This document shows positions 45,600 through 56,979 of a stretch of 64,000 nt of DNA, one piece after another. The notes below the pieces were generated by a model. That model worked only from the letters and a program-made list of their open reading frames with translations, was not told where the DNA came from and did not search any database. Location: NCBI GenBank assembly GCA_002007465.1, contig LNAC01000033.1:331204-395203 (forward strand). The letters run 5' to 3'. Origin of the DNA: Ailurus styani. Lineage: Eukaryota; Chordata; Mammalia; Carnivora; Ailuridae. A program made the position numbers and the translations under genes. Position 1 is the stretch's first letter, and every line of letters starts with the position of its first letter.

Positions 45600-46105
45600 A
45601 TGTCTTTCCAAAGAAAGATTCTGCACATGGTTCTTCATCACATATGGAATAAAATGCTAGCCCCTAAGTTCGAAACTCAGATCCCATTGCATCCTGATCA
45701 TAAGCCACCTTTCAAACTCCTCCAGCATCCCTCACAGCTGCACTCTGACCCCATCAGTCTCCCATTATTCCCTGCTTGGAATATGCCCTTCCCATCTTTG
45801 TTCATCTGGAAAATTCCTATTCGCTCTCCAAAAGGCATCTCAGAAATCACCTTCTCGGTGAAGCTTCTCCCAATGACCTCTAAGGCGGCTCCTTCGCTCC
45901 CTCCTCTATGCTCCCATGACACTTTGGGCAGATCTCCATTATATTGCTCACCATATTTTATTATAGTTAATTGTGTACACATCTGCCTTCCCTACTGTAT
46001 GATGTGCTTGCCCTTCAAGGGCAAGGACAATGTCTTATCCATCTCTCATCCCTCTGGAACCCAGCAGAGTGTGAGGCATATAGTAAGTATTTAATTAATA
46101 AGGAA
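45600..46105 (+). mobile_element. L2 LINE 3' region
   Basis: A good L2 3' match in order: 'tggaataaaatgctagcccc', 'tccctgcttggaatatgccc', 'ctcggtgaagcttctcccaa', 'acactttgggcagatctcc', 'cttgcccttcaagggcaagg', 'tgaggcatatagtaagtatt'. Confidence 0.8.
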
Positions 46106-46192
46106 AGAGAAGGAAGAGACAGAAGGAGAGGGAGGGAGGGAGGGAGGGAGGGAGGGATAGAGGGAAAGAAAAAAAGAAAAGAGAGGAAAAAG
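46100..46192. repeat. Purine tract with (GGGA)n
   Basis: 93 bp with only two pyrimidines on the + strand (46120 and 46158). It includes a perfect (GGGA)n run at 46127-46156. It starts exactly at the L2 3' end. Confidence 0.9.
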
Positions 46193-46684
46193 CATGAGCC
46201 ATTAGGGATGTGATAACAAGGATAGGCTGCAGGACATAGGCCCGACCCACAGGTAATAAGTGACTAAGGCAGAAAGCTCTTTGTGAGATTTCAGGGATCT
46301 GAAAAAAGATCTTTGCCTTTTCTCTGGAACACCCACTCTGGTACTTGGATACAACTTTCTTGCATTAAAGCAAATCTGCTTCCCTTCCAGAACCCTGGTA
46401 TTCCCCATGCATAAGAGAAAAGAGAGAGTTTCCATGAAGCCTGGAGATCCTGAGTGATGGGATAGGGAAACATTGGTACAGGGACTTGGGATCGTGTGTT
46501 GTCCCAGAACTGTGGTTTACTCAGCTGTGGAGCAGAAAGAGAGTCCTGGGCTTCACAGTGGCGTCGAGATAAATCTGAATAACTCTCCTTGATGCCCATT
46601 CTCAGCAGAGTTGGTCCTCAGGAAGGCTCTGGCCCTGGACCTCCTGCCCAGGTTTGATGCTACTAATGGGAATAGTGGGGTGTA
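46193..46684. other. Unique sequence
   Basis: No gene or repeat was recognised. Confidence 0.35.
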
Positions 46685-46776
46685 TCCTCAGGTATAATCT
46701 GGTAGCCGCACTTGGGAATAACCTCAGGTATAATCCTCAGGTATAATCTGAGGTATAATCTGGTAGCTGCACTTGG
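46685..46776. repeat. Short imperfect tandem repeat
   Basis: Unit of about 15 bp, 'ctcaggtataatc', occurring four times. The outer copies extend into 'tggtagc[c/t]gcacttgg' (46686-46715 and 46749-46776), suggesting a 60-bp duplication followed by internal slippage. Confidence 0.75.
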
Positions 46777-49119
46777 AGCATAACCCGTCTCCCAGGAATC
46801 TATCCAGGTCCTTTCTTCGAGCAGAGTGCTATACTCCTCAGAAAAATTTTGGACTGAGTCTGTAAGAGTTTATGCAGAAACAGGCACATCTAGTGAGCTA
46901 TTTGGTAGTTCCTTATGGAGGCCCATATGTGAGAAAGAATGACAGCCCCCTCATGAGATAATTCACCTTAGGAAGAAAGGTCAGGGGAGTCAGACTCGGC
47001 AGCACCAAGGGTCAGTGAGTTCACAGTGGCTTTGTTATGTGGCAGTTCTGTTACTTTGGGGACTTGTTCCGACTCGGCTCTCCTGTGGATACAAGGAGAA
47101 AAACAAGGTCTGTGTGTTTGTTAACTCACAGAAGCATTCCAGCAAATTCTGATCCTTTGGCAGTACAGGCAACTTTGCTTTGAGATCTCCCTCAGCTGAG
47201 CACAGATGAGGGCTGAGGGCCTCACTTGCTGAGGGCATCAGTGGCCAAGCTGAGCCAGCCTCTAGTGGCTTTGGATGACAAAGCCCCCAGCTGTGCACTT
47301 CTGGAAAAAGCAAAGACTCCCACTCACCGGTGGAGGTGGCAGACCCAAGTAACAAGCCAGAGCCCTAGTCGCCCAACTAAAATGCCTGCAGAAGCTACCT
47401 CTTGGGTAGTCCAGAAATGTTTGAGGAGGAAAAGATCTCATGAGCAAGAGGGAGCCGGAGAGTTGCAAGGCCCAAATTATTATTAAGGTGTCATCGCCTG
47501 AACCCATGTGTTAGTAAGACTCAAGGCACTGAGATTAAACCGTCTAGTTGCTGCTGTCCACGTGACTCTACCTTTCCAGTTTATTTAAATACAGAGGGTG
47601 ATGGTTTGAGGCCAGAGAAGAGAAAAGGAAAGAACACTAGCAGATTCAAGCCAGGATGCCTACAACTGGGTTGTTCTCTGCATTCTGGCTCTGCGTGTGG
47701 GGAAGGCACCCCCAAAGAGGAGAGGTTCCACCTGGGAGCCCTGGCATTCAACCTGGGAGTGAAGGGCACTGGGGGTGAGATGGTGAGAGTGGGAGGCAGA
47801 GCTCAAAGCCGACCTCAAGCGTGTCTGAAAGGTTCTTCCGGCCCCTAGGGGCTCCTCAGCCTCATCAGAAACAGATGTCAAGAGATCTCTAGGAAGGCAG
47901 ACACCTTGTCACTGGCAGCTCCAGCCCAGAGCTCTGGTTAGTGCCTATTCCCGCAGCTTGAGCACAGTCAGTACTTGCTTGTCTTTGCACTATTTTCTGA
48001 AACCGTTGGTTTTTTCCACCAGATTCCTTCAGATTATGTCCTCTAGATTTTTCCTTCCAACCTACTGCCCTTTATATAATATCCTAATTTCTCTTCATTC
48101 TCAACTCTTCCCCAATCCAACCCACTTCCGTCTCTAGGCCCTCTGCCTAGAAAACACTGGACTGGCCCAAAGAGAAAGTGAAAACCACACAGTCTGTCCA
48201 TCCAATGGCTTCTGTGCCCCTCTGTACCTCTCCCCCAAATTACCGGGGTGCCAGTGCCTCCAAACCTGCCCTGCCAGGCTCAGACCCAGCTCTTCCCTCA
48301 GCACCACCACCTCCTGCCCATCCCAGAATCCAACACCATGAGTCCTGTAAACTCTTCTGAGTCCAAATATTAATGGTTAATGTGAGTCAATGAGTTACAT
48401 TTCCCTGGGGCCTTTTGAAGTCACATGGCAAGAGATTTTTTTCATTCAAATCCTTCCTTTTAGGAAGGTTCCAGAGACATGCACATTTCAGTTCTGTGGG
48501 AAGTACCATAATCACGCTGCTGGAAGACATGTGCCCCTGAATGACAGCACCCCACCAACCCCACACCTCTCATACTCTATCCTGGTCCGTCTCTCAGGCT
48601 CACCACTCTGGAGTGGGGCGTCTCCACACTGGGATCAGCCACCACTGCCACAGGACATGGTCTCAAACCCACAGTGTCTAAGTGTTCCAGGTACATCAAC
48701 CAGCAAAGAAACCTACTTACATGTCCTCCCCCATATCCACTCATTTGTGCTGACCTGCTGCAAAAATAATTCGGTGGATTTTTTTCAAAGTTAAAGATAA
48801 AAAAGACTTAAGAAGATCATATGTTGGACTGTGACAAAATAAGGGAAACCTCATCCCTATGGATAAACTCTGAGATGATGACAAATGACTAAAATTAGAA
48901 ATTTGGGATGGAAAGGGTTTGTTAGCTGCTATTCTCATAGTCAAGAGTGGAAACAGGCCCTTCATCAAGGGAGGACAGCAGGCGGCACTGAGGAAAGGGG
49001 AGCCGAATCCACCTTGTCAGATTGGGAAGTGAGACCTGGGACGGGAAACTACCGCAAACCTTCCTTCCGCAAACCTTCCATAAAGGCTCACTCTCATTTT
49101 TCCTCCCAGGTTGAGATTT
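46777..49119. other. Unique sequence, no gene seen
   Basis: 2.3 kb with no confident repeat. Frames at 47226-47881 and 48390-48794 (134 aa) carry no domain. A 16-bp tandem duplication around 'ccgcaaaccttcc' is at 49051-49081. Confidence 0.4.
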
Positions 49120-49372
49120 GGGGAAAGTGTGCCTCAGTTTCCCTATTTGTAAACCATAATAATCAAAGCTAACAGCTACTGGGCTTACTCTATAGGACAG
49201 ACAGCTCAAAGTTCTCTGCATCCATTCACTTACTTACTCCTCATGACAACCCTGTGAGGTGGGTCTTACTATAGAGCCCATTATTCAGATGAACAAACTA
49301 AGGCTCGGAGAGACCAAGTAACCAGCCAGAGGTCCAAAAGTGCCTCCAAGATTTAAGCCCAAGTCTGCTTAT
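49120..49372 (+). mobile_element. MIR/L2-type relic
   Basis: 'gtgcctcagtttccctattt' (MIR-type) is followed by 'cctcatgacaaccctgtgag', 'cattattcagatgaacaaac' and 'aggctcggagagaccaagta' (MIR3/L2-type class). Confidence 0.65.
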
Positions 49373-49865
49373 TTCTCTGTACTGCTTGTCTGGAGGCTTG
49401 CTTTGCAGCCCAGGCATCTTATCACTCCCTTGTAAGTCAGACTTGGTGCTGGACCTTCTCCCCTTCATTCTCCTCGGCATGCTGGGGGCAGAAAGAAGGT
49501 GAGCTAGTTTTCTTGGGCATGACATTGGTCAACCGAAGCTAGCCAGTGACAACCACCCGTGCACGTGGACAACACCTTCTGGTGAGTAAGGTACCTTACA
49601 TGTGCTCTCTGTTGACTCTCACAGCAGACTTCATATGTCAACAGAGCAAGATCTGCTGGTCTACAAAATGAGATCAAATTCCTGCCTTGCAGGGCCCGTG
49701 TGAAGATCAAATATCACAGAAGAGCCTCTGGAACAGCATCAGACACAGAAATTACTCTTTTAACCGATATGAGGTCCCTTCCCCTCTCTCTCCCAAGTGA
49801 CAGCACTAATGAGCAGCTGGGACAGCAGTCTTACACGTGGAAGCCCCCCGACCTCCCACCCCCAA
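49373..49865. other. Unique sequence
   Basis: No gene or repeat was recognised. Confidence 0.35.
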
Positions 49866-49887
49866 CCTGCCACCCCCACCCAGCCCC

Positions 49888-49939
49888 NNNNNNNNNNNNN
49901 NNNNNNNNNNNNNNNNNNNNNNNNNNNNNNNNNNNNNNN
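49888..49939. other. Assembly gap (52 N) with identical 22-bp flanks
   Basis: The 22 bases at 49866-49887 are repeated exactly at 49940-49961 (a 'cctgccacccccacccagcc' core). Such flank identity usually means two overlapping contig ends were separated by an artificial gap. Confidence 0.95.
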
Positions 49940-51595
49940 CCTGCCACCCCCACCCAGCCCCGCCAGCTTTCCTCCCTGCAAGCAAGCCCATCTTGGCATC
50001 CTGAGCCTCTCCTCTGGGCTACTTCCTCCCCCTCCCTCCCCACCTCACATGACCCGCAGCTACAAGTCCTAAATGAACTTTCAACAGATACTGCTTTGCA
50101 GGTCAAGAATCTAAAAGAAGACACCAGATTAGAATGGGGAAGGGATGCTTTGGGGGTGACAGGATGCAGAGCTTTTAGAGAGGGACGGGCTCAGGCCCCT
50201 GAGGGGAACAAAGGCACCTGGCCCTGAGAGACAGGCAGGTGAGCGAGTGTGCACAATCACATGTGTGTAGCACACTTGCTATCGTGTTACTTACACACAC
50301 ACACACACACCCCAGCTAGGGGCCTGGGTAGAGCACACATCTGACAGTAACGGTCTCAGTAAATGAGCCTTGCTCATGCTAAAAAAGAGCTGTCCAGGCA
50401 AACTGTTTTCCAGGTTCTTTTTCAAGGGATGTTTAAAACATATAATCATACATAATATATAAACATAAATGCCTTGTTTAAAATGTGGTCGAGTGTGCTT
50501 AGGACCAGACCCCTTGGCTGGCCCTGGGGCCTCCTCAGCTGCCCCTGAAGTACTTCCATGCTTCCTTAGGGCTCCACAGAATGTACTTTGAAAAGCAACT
50601 TTAAACCAGAGAAGGAAGTAACGCAGGGTTTAGGATTGGGTGGCAGGGGACTGTGGTTGACCCTTGGCTCACATGACTCCAGCAGTTGCCAAAGTGGCCT
50701 GAAGGGGCAGGTTGCCTGGGTCTCCAGTGACTCAGTAGAGCCCCACACCAGTCCTGGGCGGTCACATCCACAGTCCTCACTTTGTGAGACCCTAACAAAC
50801 CCCTGCTTGATTAGGGCCACTATTGTTTGAATCTCCCATTCCATGCAGGTCAACTCAGGCCCTGCCCAATCGCTCATGCTATCCATTCCCCTCCTGGCCT
50901 CCTGCAACCCAGGCTGACCCCACAGTCCCAGGCACACTCTTCCCCTGATCCAGTTCCGAACTTGACAGTCATTCTCTCCCTCCACACAAATCACTCGGGA
51001 CACCTTCTCTGCCAGATTCATCACAGTAAATGTTCTCAGGTCTCAGCTCTGCCTGGCGCATGGGAGTCACTCAATGAATGAATCGTCTTTCCAGCCCTGC
51101 TTTGCCCACATTATCCTGGGGCTGCCCAACCCCAACCCCAACCCTGACCCCTCAGCCCTCTCCTAGCTCATATTTCTTATTGTCTGGAAGATCTCTATTT
51201 GGTTGACCTTCCCTCCCCTGCCACAAACTTATCTAGGGCGAGCTTGTTATCTTTCCTTCCAAACCAGGGCCCCTTCCCACTTTCCCGATTATTGCTAGCA
51301 GTGCAATTAGCCTTAGGACCGCATGGTCATTGCTCTTCATTTTCCTCCTTTCTTGGCGTCTCCTCCTTCTTTGGATCCCGCCTGGTTTTTCTCAGCATGG
51401 GCTCCCAGACCCCAGTTCTTCCATCTCACATCCCACTCCCGATCCAGGCACATACTCTGTGCTAAGAGTGATGGAAGGTTTTCCTTCGAGCTTTGCACTG
51501 ACGCGGACACCTGCCAGGCATAGCCATTGCCAGTGCCTTGTGGCATGAGTGTTGGAGGCGTATGTGTGATGAAGGGATGAGGGAATGAATGGATG

Positions 51596-51607
51596 GCCCT
51601 CTGCTGG
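51596..51607 (-). promoter_or_regulatory. Candidate CTCF core site
   Basis: The minus strand reads CCAGCAGAGGGC, an exact match to CCASYAGRKGGC. The following bases (CA) depart from the extended consensus at one position. Confidence 0.4.
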
Positions 51608-52834
51608 CTTCTCCTCCTGGAGAAGGCTCACCTATGTTCCATCTGCCCAAGGTTAACACAGTAATTCTGAGGACTGGCTGGAGGCTCTTTTTAATTCTTC
51701 ATTTGTTTCATCCTCAAAACCAATCTGGAAACCCTTCCCCTCTCTTCACCCTCACACCATGCACTCTCTCTCCCTTTCTCCTGCCTCTGAACTACTGCCC
51801 TTCAGCGGCACCTCATGACATCTGGGCAAGGGGCCATGATGGGTCATCGCTGGCCACCTCACACCTGCCTGTGGGAACAAAGGGTCCGGGCCCATCCACT
51901 CAGCAAGGGGCTTCTCCTGCTTCTATGCCCCCCAGCTTCTTCCTTCACTTCTGTCTAGAGAACACTTCCAAGCTTCCTACTCTCTTCAACGTTTACCCTA
52001 TCTACCCTTTGGAAGATGCTATCTTCCAAAGAAATAGATAAATAACAAGAAAGAAATAATATTTTTTTTTCACATAGGCAAGTCCAACTCATTTTCCTTA
52101 CCACCCACCCCCATTGCAGACTCCAACCCTGAAGCTACCAAAATGTGCTCCTCACACGAAGAGTGGGACAGAGAATCTTGCCACACAGCCTGCTTTCTGG
52201 GTATAACTGTAGGTCTGGGATGAGCCCTTGGGTTCCCCGTGCCCTGCTACTGCTCAAAGTCTAACTGTGTTGACTGGTTTCTGCAGGACTATGAAGCTTC
52301 CTGAGAACACAGTTTGGGATTTGGACATACACAGGCATGGCCGGTGACATTGATGGGGTCTTCACGGAGATCAAATTGTAGTGAAAAACTTCAGGATCTA
52401 GATCCATAAGGGAAAATGAAGCACCCTTCGGAATCAGTCTGGACACAGGACCTGAGCTGCAGAATGCAGATGGCTCTGCACAGAACAGGGCCAACATGAG
52501 GTTCCCTCAGCCCAGCTGTCTTAGTGGCCTAGATGCTTCTGCAAAGAAAAGGCCCTGTACATGCGCGGTTAAAAGAGTTAGGGGTTCAAGCAGCTCTATA
52601 AAGGTGTCACAGAGGAAGAGGAGGCTCGTGGTCTCCATACTCAGCTCATGGTCATGCCCAGCGAGCCGTGATGGGCGCCCTTCAAGAGACAGCCTGAGCA
52701 GAGTGACGCTGCCCCCCTAATCCCCCACCCCCGCGCCAAGAGGCAAGCAGCATCAGCAGCTGAGAGAAGCAAAGAGATTCCTGAGCGCACTGTGACCCCC
52801 AGGCAGTGCCGGAGATGGATGGGAGGAGCCACGA

Positions 52835-52852
52835 GGGGGGTGGGGGTGGGGG
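52835..52852 (+). promoter_or_regulatory. G-quadruplex-prone motif
   Basis: Runs of 6, 5 and 5 G with one-base T loops, preceded by GGG at 52821. It can supply the four runs needed for a quadruplex. Confidence 0.5.
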
Positions 52853-53540
52853 CGTGGCCTCAAGTTCCCAGCGCTCTCTGGTACCAGGAGCCAGGCACAC
52901 AGATCACTGTGACCTCGTTGTACCCACAGGAGGCGAGGTGAAGGAGCATCCAGATTACATAAGGAACCCTCCAGGTCAAGGTACATCAAGCAAGTCCAAG
53001 GAATGAACTAGGGAGAAAAGAAAAACAAGATGATTGGCTTCCAAAGCCCTGAGCGCATTTGAGAAGGCTGCGTAGGGACCTTGCTTGTGCAGAGGCCAAG
53101 TTTGGTCAGGGCCGGATGCGAGAGGGAGGGCGGGGCAGGAAGCCAGTCGCTGGTGTCCCCTCAGCCCAGCCTGAGTGCTGAGCAGTTAGCTCCAAATCAC
53201 AGGAAGCCTTGGAGATGAGAGAGTGTTGTTGTTTTTTTTTTCTTGGATAGGCAACTGGGCTTTTCACAAAAGCAAATAATTAAAAGTAGCATTTGGATGG
53301 TACTCACACACATTAGCCTGCATGAGTCCCACAGCAGCCTCCTGAAGCGCAGCCGTCCTCACTTTAAAAGGAAAGAAGGAAAGGTTCTGCAACATTACAT
53401 CGGACTCGAGTTGTCTCAGCTGTCCTGCACTCCTCGCTCTGCTAAACGGGAAGGGGGTTGGGGGAGCTCAGTGACATCTTGGCAAAACACTGCAAGCCAG
53501 CCACTTGATACGTATAATACATATGAAAATGTGTGATATT

Positions 53541-53723
53541 GGGGGACCTGGGTGGCTCAGCCAGTTAAGCGGCTGCCTAGGGCTTGGGTCATGATCCTGG
53601 GGTCCCGGGATCTAACCCCAGGTCAGGCTTCCTGCTCACCGCACCCCCCCCTTGCTTGTGTTCTCTCTCTCTCACTCACTCTCTCCCTCTCAAATAAATA
53701 AATAACATTTTTATTTTTAAAAA
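53541..53723 (+). mobile_element. CAN-type SINE with target-site duplication
   Basis: It has 'gggggacctgggtggctcag', 'ggcttgggtcatgatcctgg', a CT-rich tract, (AAATAA)n and an A-rich end. Direct repeats 'gaaaatgtgtgatatt' (53525-53540) and 'gaaaatgtgtgacatt' (53724-53739) differ at one base. Confidence 0.95.
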
Positions 53724-53904
53724 GAAAATGTGTGACATTAAATATTGTCAAGTACAATTGGGCAGATTTTTGTGAACTGGGAAATTTTGTAAAATAATGG
53801 GACATTGTGAGATTCAGGAAAATTCAGGAACTATCTGAGCCAGTGTTTAGTGTGCTTCAGAGTTAGTCAGAAATATGTGTGTGCAAACTCCACCCATCAA
53901 CTAC

Positions 53905-53990
53905 TACCTAGGAATTTCTGGGGGCCTCCCTATATTCGATAAGCTGCCCTAGTGATTCTACTGCCCGTAAAAAGTCTGAGAACTCGTGAT
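53905..53990 (+). mobile_element. MER5-type hAT fragment (3' half)
   Basis: 'ctaggaatttctgggggcct' then 'gccctagtgattctactgcc' and 'aaaagtctgagaactcgtga' resembles the right half of MER5-type elements, which end in 'tttgagaaccactg'. Confidence 0.45.
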
Positions 53991-54049
53991 CTAGGTTATC
54001 CTTTACCTTAACTTACAATTATCGAGACAATAATTAACTGGTTTGTAAA

Positions 54050-54325
54050 AACTCACATTTATCAATTGCCATATATTTCTCTCTGGTAACAGTGAATCTT
54101 CATGAGGGTTTACTCTCTGCCATATATGTGTATTCTTATTTGATTTCCATAAGAACTCTCTGTAGGGTTAGTAGTATTATCCTCATGAACTTTATACAGG
54201 AAGGATCTACGGTTCAGAGAGATGGAGTGAGCTGCTCAAAGCAGCCTTGTTAGTTAATGTGTGGCAAAGCTGGGCTCCAACCCAGAGGTGCCAGTCTCCA
54301 AGCCCAAGTTCCTTCCATTGTACCC
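54050..54325 (+). mobile_element. MIR3/L2-type relic
   Basis: 'ttccataagaactctctgta', 'tacggttcagagagatggag' and 'tgtggcaaagctgggctcca' followed by 'acccagaggtgccagtctcc' follow the usual order of this class. Confidence 0.6.
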
Positions 54326-54935
54326 ATGACTTCCTCCTCCCTTGTATGAGGTTGGCCCCAGGACTGGGGAGGAAGGGTCTGGAAGAACCTCAAGTGATTT
54401 GGAAAACAAGAAGCACAATTCTGGGCACAGACACGGTCATGTCTCATTGTAGCAGCAAATAAAGACTTTTTGAGTAGAAGTTGTTGAGCAAAGATGAGGA
54501 GCATGTGTGGCCTCGTAAATGTTATAAGCAACAGGCAGCTTGTCCATGAAAGAATTATGGGAGATTAGAAAGGGAGTTTGAGGTGAGGCAAATAAGAGCG
54601 GATGGAGAAAGGGAGGCCATCTGGAGGAATGTACGTACATGGTTTGGATCTGGAATCTGTAGAAAGCGAAGGAGTGAGGTGTTAGGGTTGAAGGTGCTGT
54701 GAAAGGGAAGTTGGGTAGAAGGGAGAGGAAGGAAGCTTCCAGATGGAGGGCAGGGGTTCAAGGATAAGTTTGCTGTAAATGGGGGGGAGGGGCGGAGCTG
54801 TATGAGAGCAAGAGAGATAGAGACAAAGACAGAGACAGGGAGGCAGAGACAGAGGGAGGTAGAGGCAAGCAGTGGGCCCATTATTTCTGAGCCAAACCCA
54901 GTCAAACTTATAACTAACAAGGTTTTAGAGATAAG
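54326..54935. other. Purine-rich unique sequence
   Basis: 54560-54880 is GA-rich on the + strand ('gagacaaagacagagacagg'). No gene was recognised. Confidence 0.4.
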
Positions 54936-55427
54936 CTCTGGTCCGGTTCCCAGAATTTTGCTCTCAGGACCTTTTTACTCTCTAAAATATTTTGAGCAGC
55001 CCAAGAGCCTTTATTTATGTGGGTCATAGATAGTAATATTTGCTGTATTATAAATCAAGAGTGAGACATTTTAAAAACCTGTGTTCATTCATTTTAAAGT
55101 AACAATAATAAAATCACTCGTGTTAATATAGGTCATGTATTTTTATGGAAAATAGCTATATTTTTTAAAATAGTGAGCTCAGTGTCATTATTATATATGC
55201 TTGCACATCTCCTTAATGTCTGGCTTAGTAGAAGACAGCTGGATTCCATACCTGCTTTTGCATTCAAAGTGTTGTGATGTGTTGTTCTGGTGGAAGGTTA
55301 TAGGACAAACTTGACCTTTAATCGAGTAAGTAGCTAGAAGAGGGACAAGTATATTAATCACCTTTTCAGATCATGGTGGGTATCCTTCTTTGACACTACC
55401 TCACGATTCAACAAATGGTAGTTTCTT

Positions 55428-55548
55428 TTTTACTTTCTCTGAAGATTTTATTTTTAAGTAGTCTCTACAGATCCAATGTGGGGCTCAAACTCACAACCCT
55501 GAGATCAAGCGTGGAGCCACTCCACCGACCAAGCCAACTAGATACCCC
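55428..55548 (-). mobile_element. Short older carnivore SINE, minus strand
   Basis: 'gaagattttatttttaagta', 'gtggggctcaaactcacaac' and 'cctgagatcaagcgtggagc' identify the older carnivore SINE class. Flanking repeats 'caacaaatggtagtttctt' (55409-55427) and 'caacaaatggttgtttctt' (55549-55567) differ at one base. Confidence 0.9.
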
Positions 55549-55810
55549 CAACAAATGGTTGTTTCTTCAAGCTGAGTGGCACTGTGGGAAGGATATCACA
55601 TCAGTGAAATTTTGGGACCCTCTTACTTCAAATGCATTGCTCTACCTGGTGATAGAGTGGATGTTTTGCCCACGTGTGATCTGTAACATCACGCGTTGGT
55701 TATTTGGAAAATGCTGGCTCATGTTTGTGGTATGCAGAGCTTCCAAACGTACGATAGAAAACCCCATTGTATACTCAGGAGCAAATGAGAGACGCAAAGG
55801 CAAATGACTT

Positions 55811-55845
55811 CCCAGACCCCTTGCAAGAGTCTCAAGGGGTCTGGG
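55811..55845. repeat. Perfect 13-bp inverted repeat, 9-nt loop
   Basis: Arms CCCAGACCCCTTG (55811-55823) and CAAGGGGTCTGGG (55833-55845) are exactly complementary. It lies near the right terminus of the hAT element and is best explained as that element's subterminal palindrome. Confidence 0.9.
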
Positions 55846-55877
55846 GATCCTGGACTACACTTGGAGAATTCCTGCTG

Positions 55878-55990
55878 TGGTATAATGAGAAGTGTCCTGA
55901 ACTGGGAAATCAGACAACCCAGGTACGAGATCAGACTCTACGGTTCAGTAGCTTGGGTACATCCCTGAACTTCCCTGAGCCTCTTTAGCC
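55878..55990 (+). mobile_element. MIR relic
   Basis: 'ggtataatgagaagtgtcct', 'actgggaaatcagacaaccc', 'gaacttccctgagcctcttt' follow the MIR order directly after the hAT end. Confidence 0.5.
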
Positions 55991-56395
55991 AAGCCAGATG
56001 ACTCAATGTTTCTTAAAAATTCCCCCAAGAATCCTTCCCACCAAGTTACTCGTCTCCTCCCGGTCCTCCAACTGCCACCTGTCACTTTCATCCCTTCTTG
56101 AAGCCACCCCGTCCGTGATATATTTCTGATTGCCCCTCAGACCAGCACATCACTCCTCCTTGGACTCTTGCCTTGGGATCTTATGTCACTCGACCCTGAG
56201 TGAGGATGACCAGAGTGCTTGCCTCCCACTCCTGGCCATTTGCACCACCCCCCTTCCCGACCCTTCCCAACCATGGTGAGTCCCTGGAGGGCAGAGACCC
56301 CTGGGCTAGTTCATGTTTGTGTCTCCTTCCGCTACCAGCCCCATGCCTGACACGGAGTAGACACCCTGTGGAAGTGAAATTAATTGGTTAGCATA
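55991..56395 (+). mobile_element. L2 LINE 3' relic
   Basis: 'cccctcagaccagcacatca', 'tgagtccctggagggcagag', 'catgtttgtgtctccttccg' and 'ccatgcctgacacggagtag' follow L2 3' order. It is strongly diverged. Confidence 0.5.
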
Positions 56396-56979
56396 TTTCA
56401 GGAAGATCTATATGTAAGGTTGAATGGATATTTATGGGGGAAGAGTCCGGGAAGAGGTGACTGGGAGGTGAAGGAAGAGGAATGACGGTACATGGAAATA
56501 AAGAGAAAACTGATAGAAGAGATGGAGAGCAGAGGTCAGAGTTGCACCTATAGGTCACTAAAGCGAGATAAAGGGATGCGCTGTGATCAGGGTGTGGTAG
56601 GAAGATAAGAAGGGCATTCTAGGGTGGATTTGGTGGGGGTATAGATGCTTGAGAAATGACATTGCATGAGACTAAGAAACTACAAGACGCTGGAGATGAA
56701 AATCCTGAGACACCCATTGGTAGAGGGGGCTGAGTCCTGGACAGCATCAGGATGGTGTGAGTGAGTGAGTGAGGAGCACAAACAGGGGCCATAAGGAGCC
56801 TGTCCATGCGGTCATGTTTCCAACGCTCTCTCTAACCATGCCGAGGGTGCTCTGGGCTCCCAGACATCCAGAAACCCCTGTCCGTTCCTACACATCAGGT
56901 GACGAATGAGCTTGCATGAGGCAGAAGTGGAAAAGAGCAAGACACTCAAAACCTCTATTTTTTTCTCTTCAAATATTTG
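56396..56979. other. Purine-rich unique sequence
   Basis: No gene or repeat was recognised. A (GTGA)n stretch of about 4 units is at 56755-56772. Confidence 0.4.

Larger units (their letters stand above)
49962..53523. other. Unique GC-moderate sequence, no gene seen
   Basis: It includes an (AC)n run at about 50292-50310, three CCCCAA units at about 51126-51148, a short poly-T at 52062-52070, and a G4-prone stretch at 52835-52852. Frames of 130-150 aa (50566-51024 minus, 51589-52041 plus) lack domains. Confidence 0.4.
54936..55877 (+). mobile_element. hAT-type DNA transposon, about 0.94 kb with a nested SINE
   Basis: The left part 'ttgctctcaggacctttt', 'tttatttatgtgggtcatag', 'taaagtaacaataataaaat' and 'ctccttaatgtctggcttag' matches the mammalian hAT family beginning 'ggtctcaggacccctttaca'. 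The right end has 'tgtatactcaggagcaaatg', 'caaatgacttcccagacccc' and 'acttggagaattcctgctg', matching that family's other terminus. An older SINE (55428-55548) splits it. No transposase frame was seen. The target-site duplication is not recognisable. The exact family name is not assigned. Confidence 0.75.

Noticed and set aside
51126..51148. CCCCAA units resembling a ciliate telomere repeat
   Set aside because: Only about three units in a C-rich stretch of mammalian DNA; chance low complexity.
55811..55845. Hairpin considered as a microRNA precursor
   Set aside because: The stem is only 13 bp and lies at the terminus of a hAT element, which explains it.
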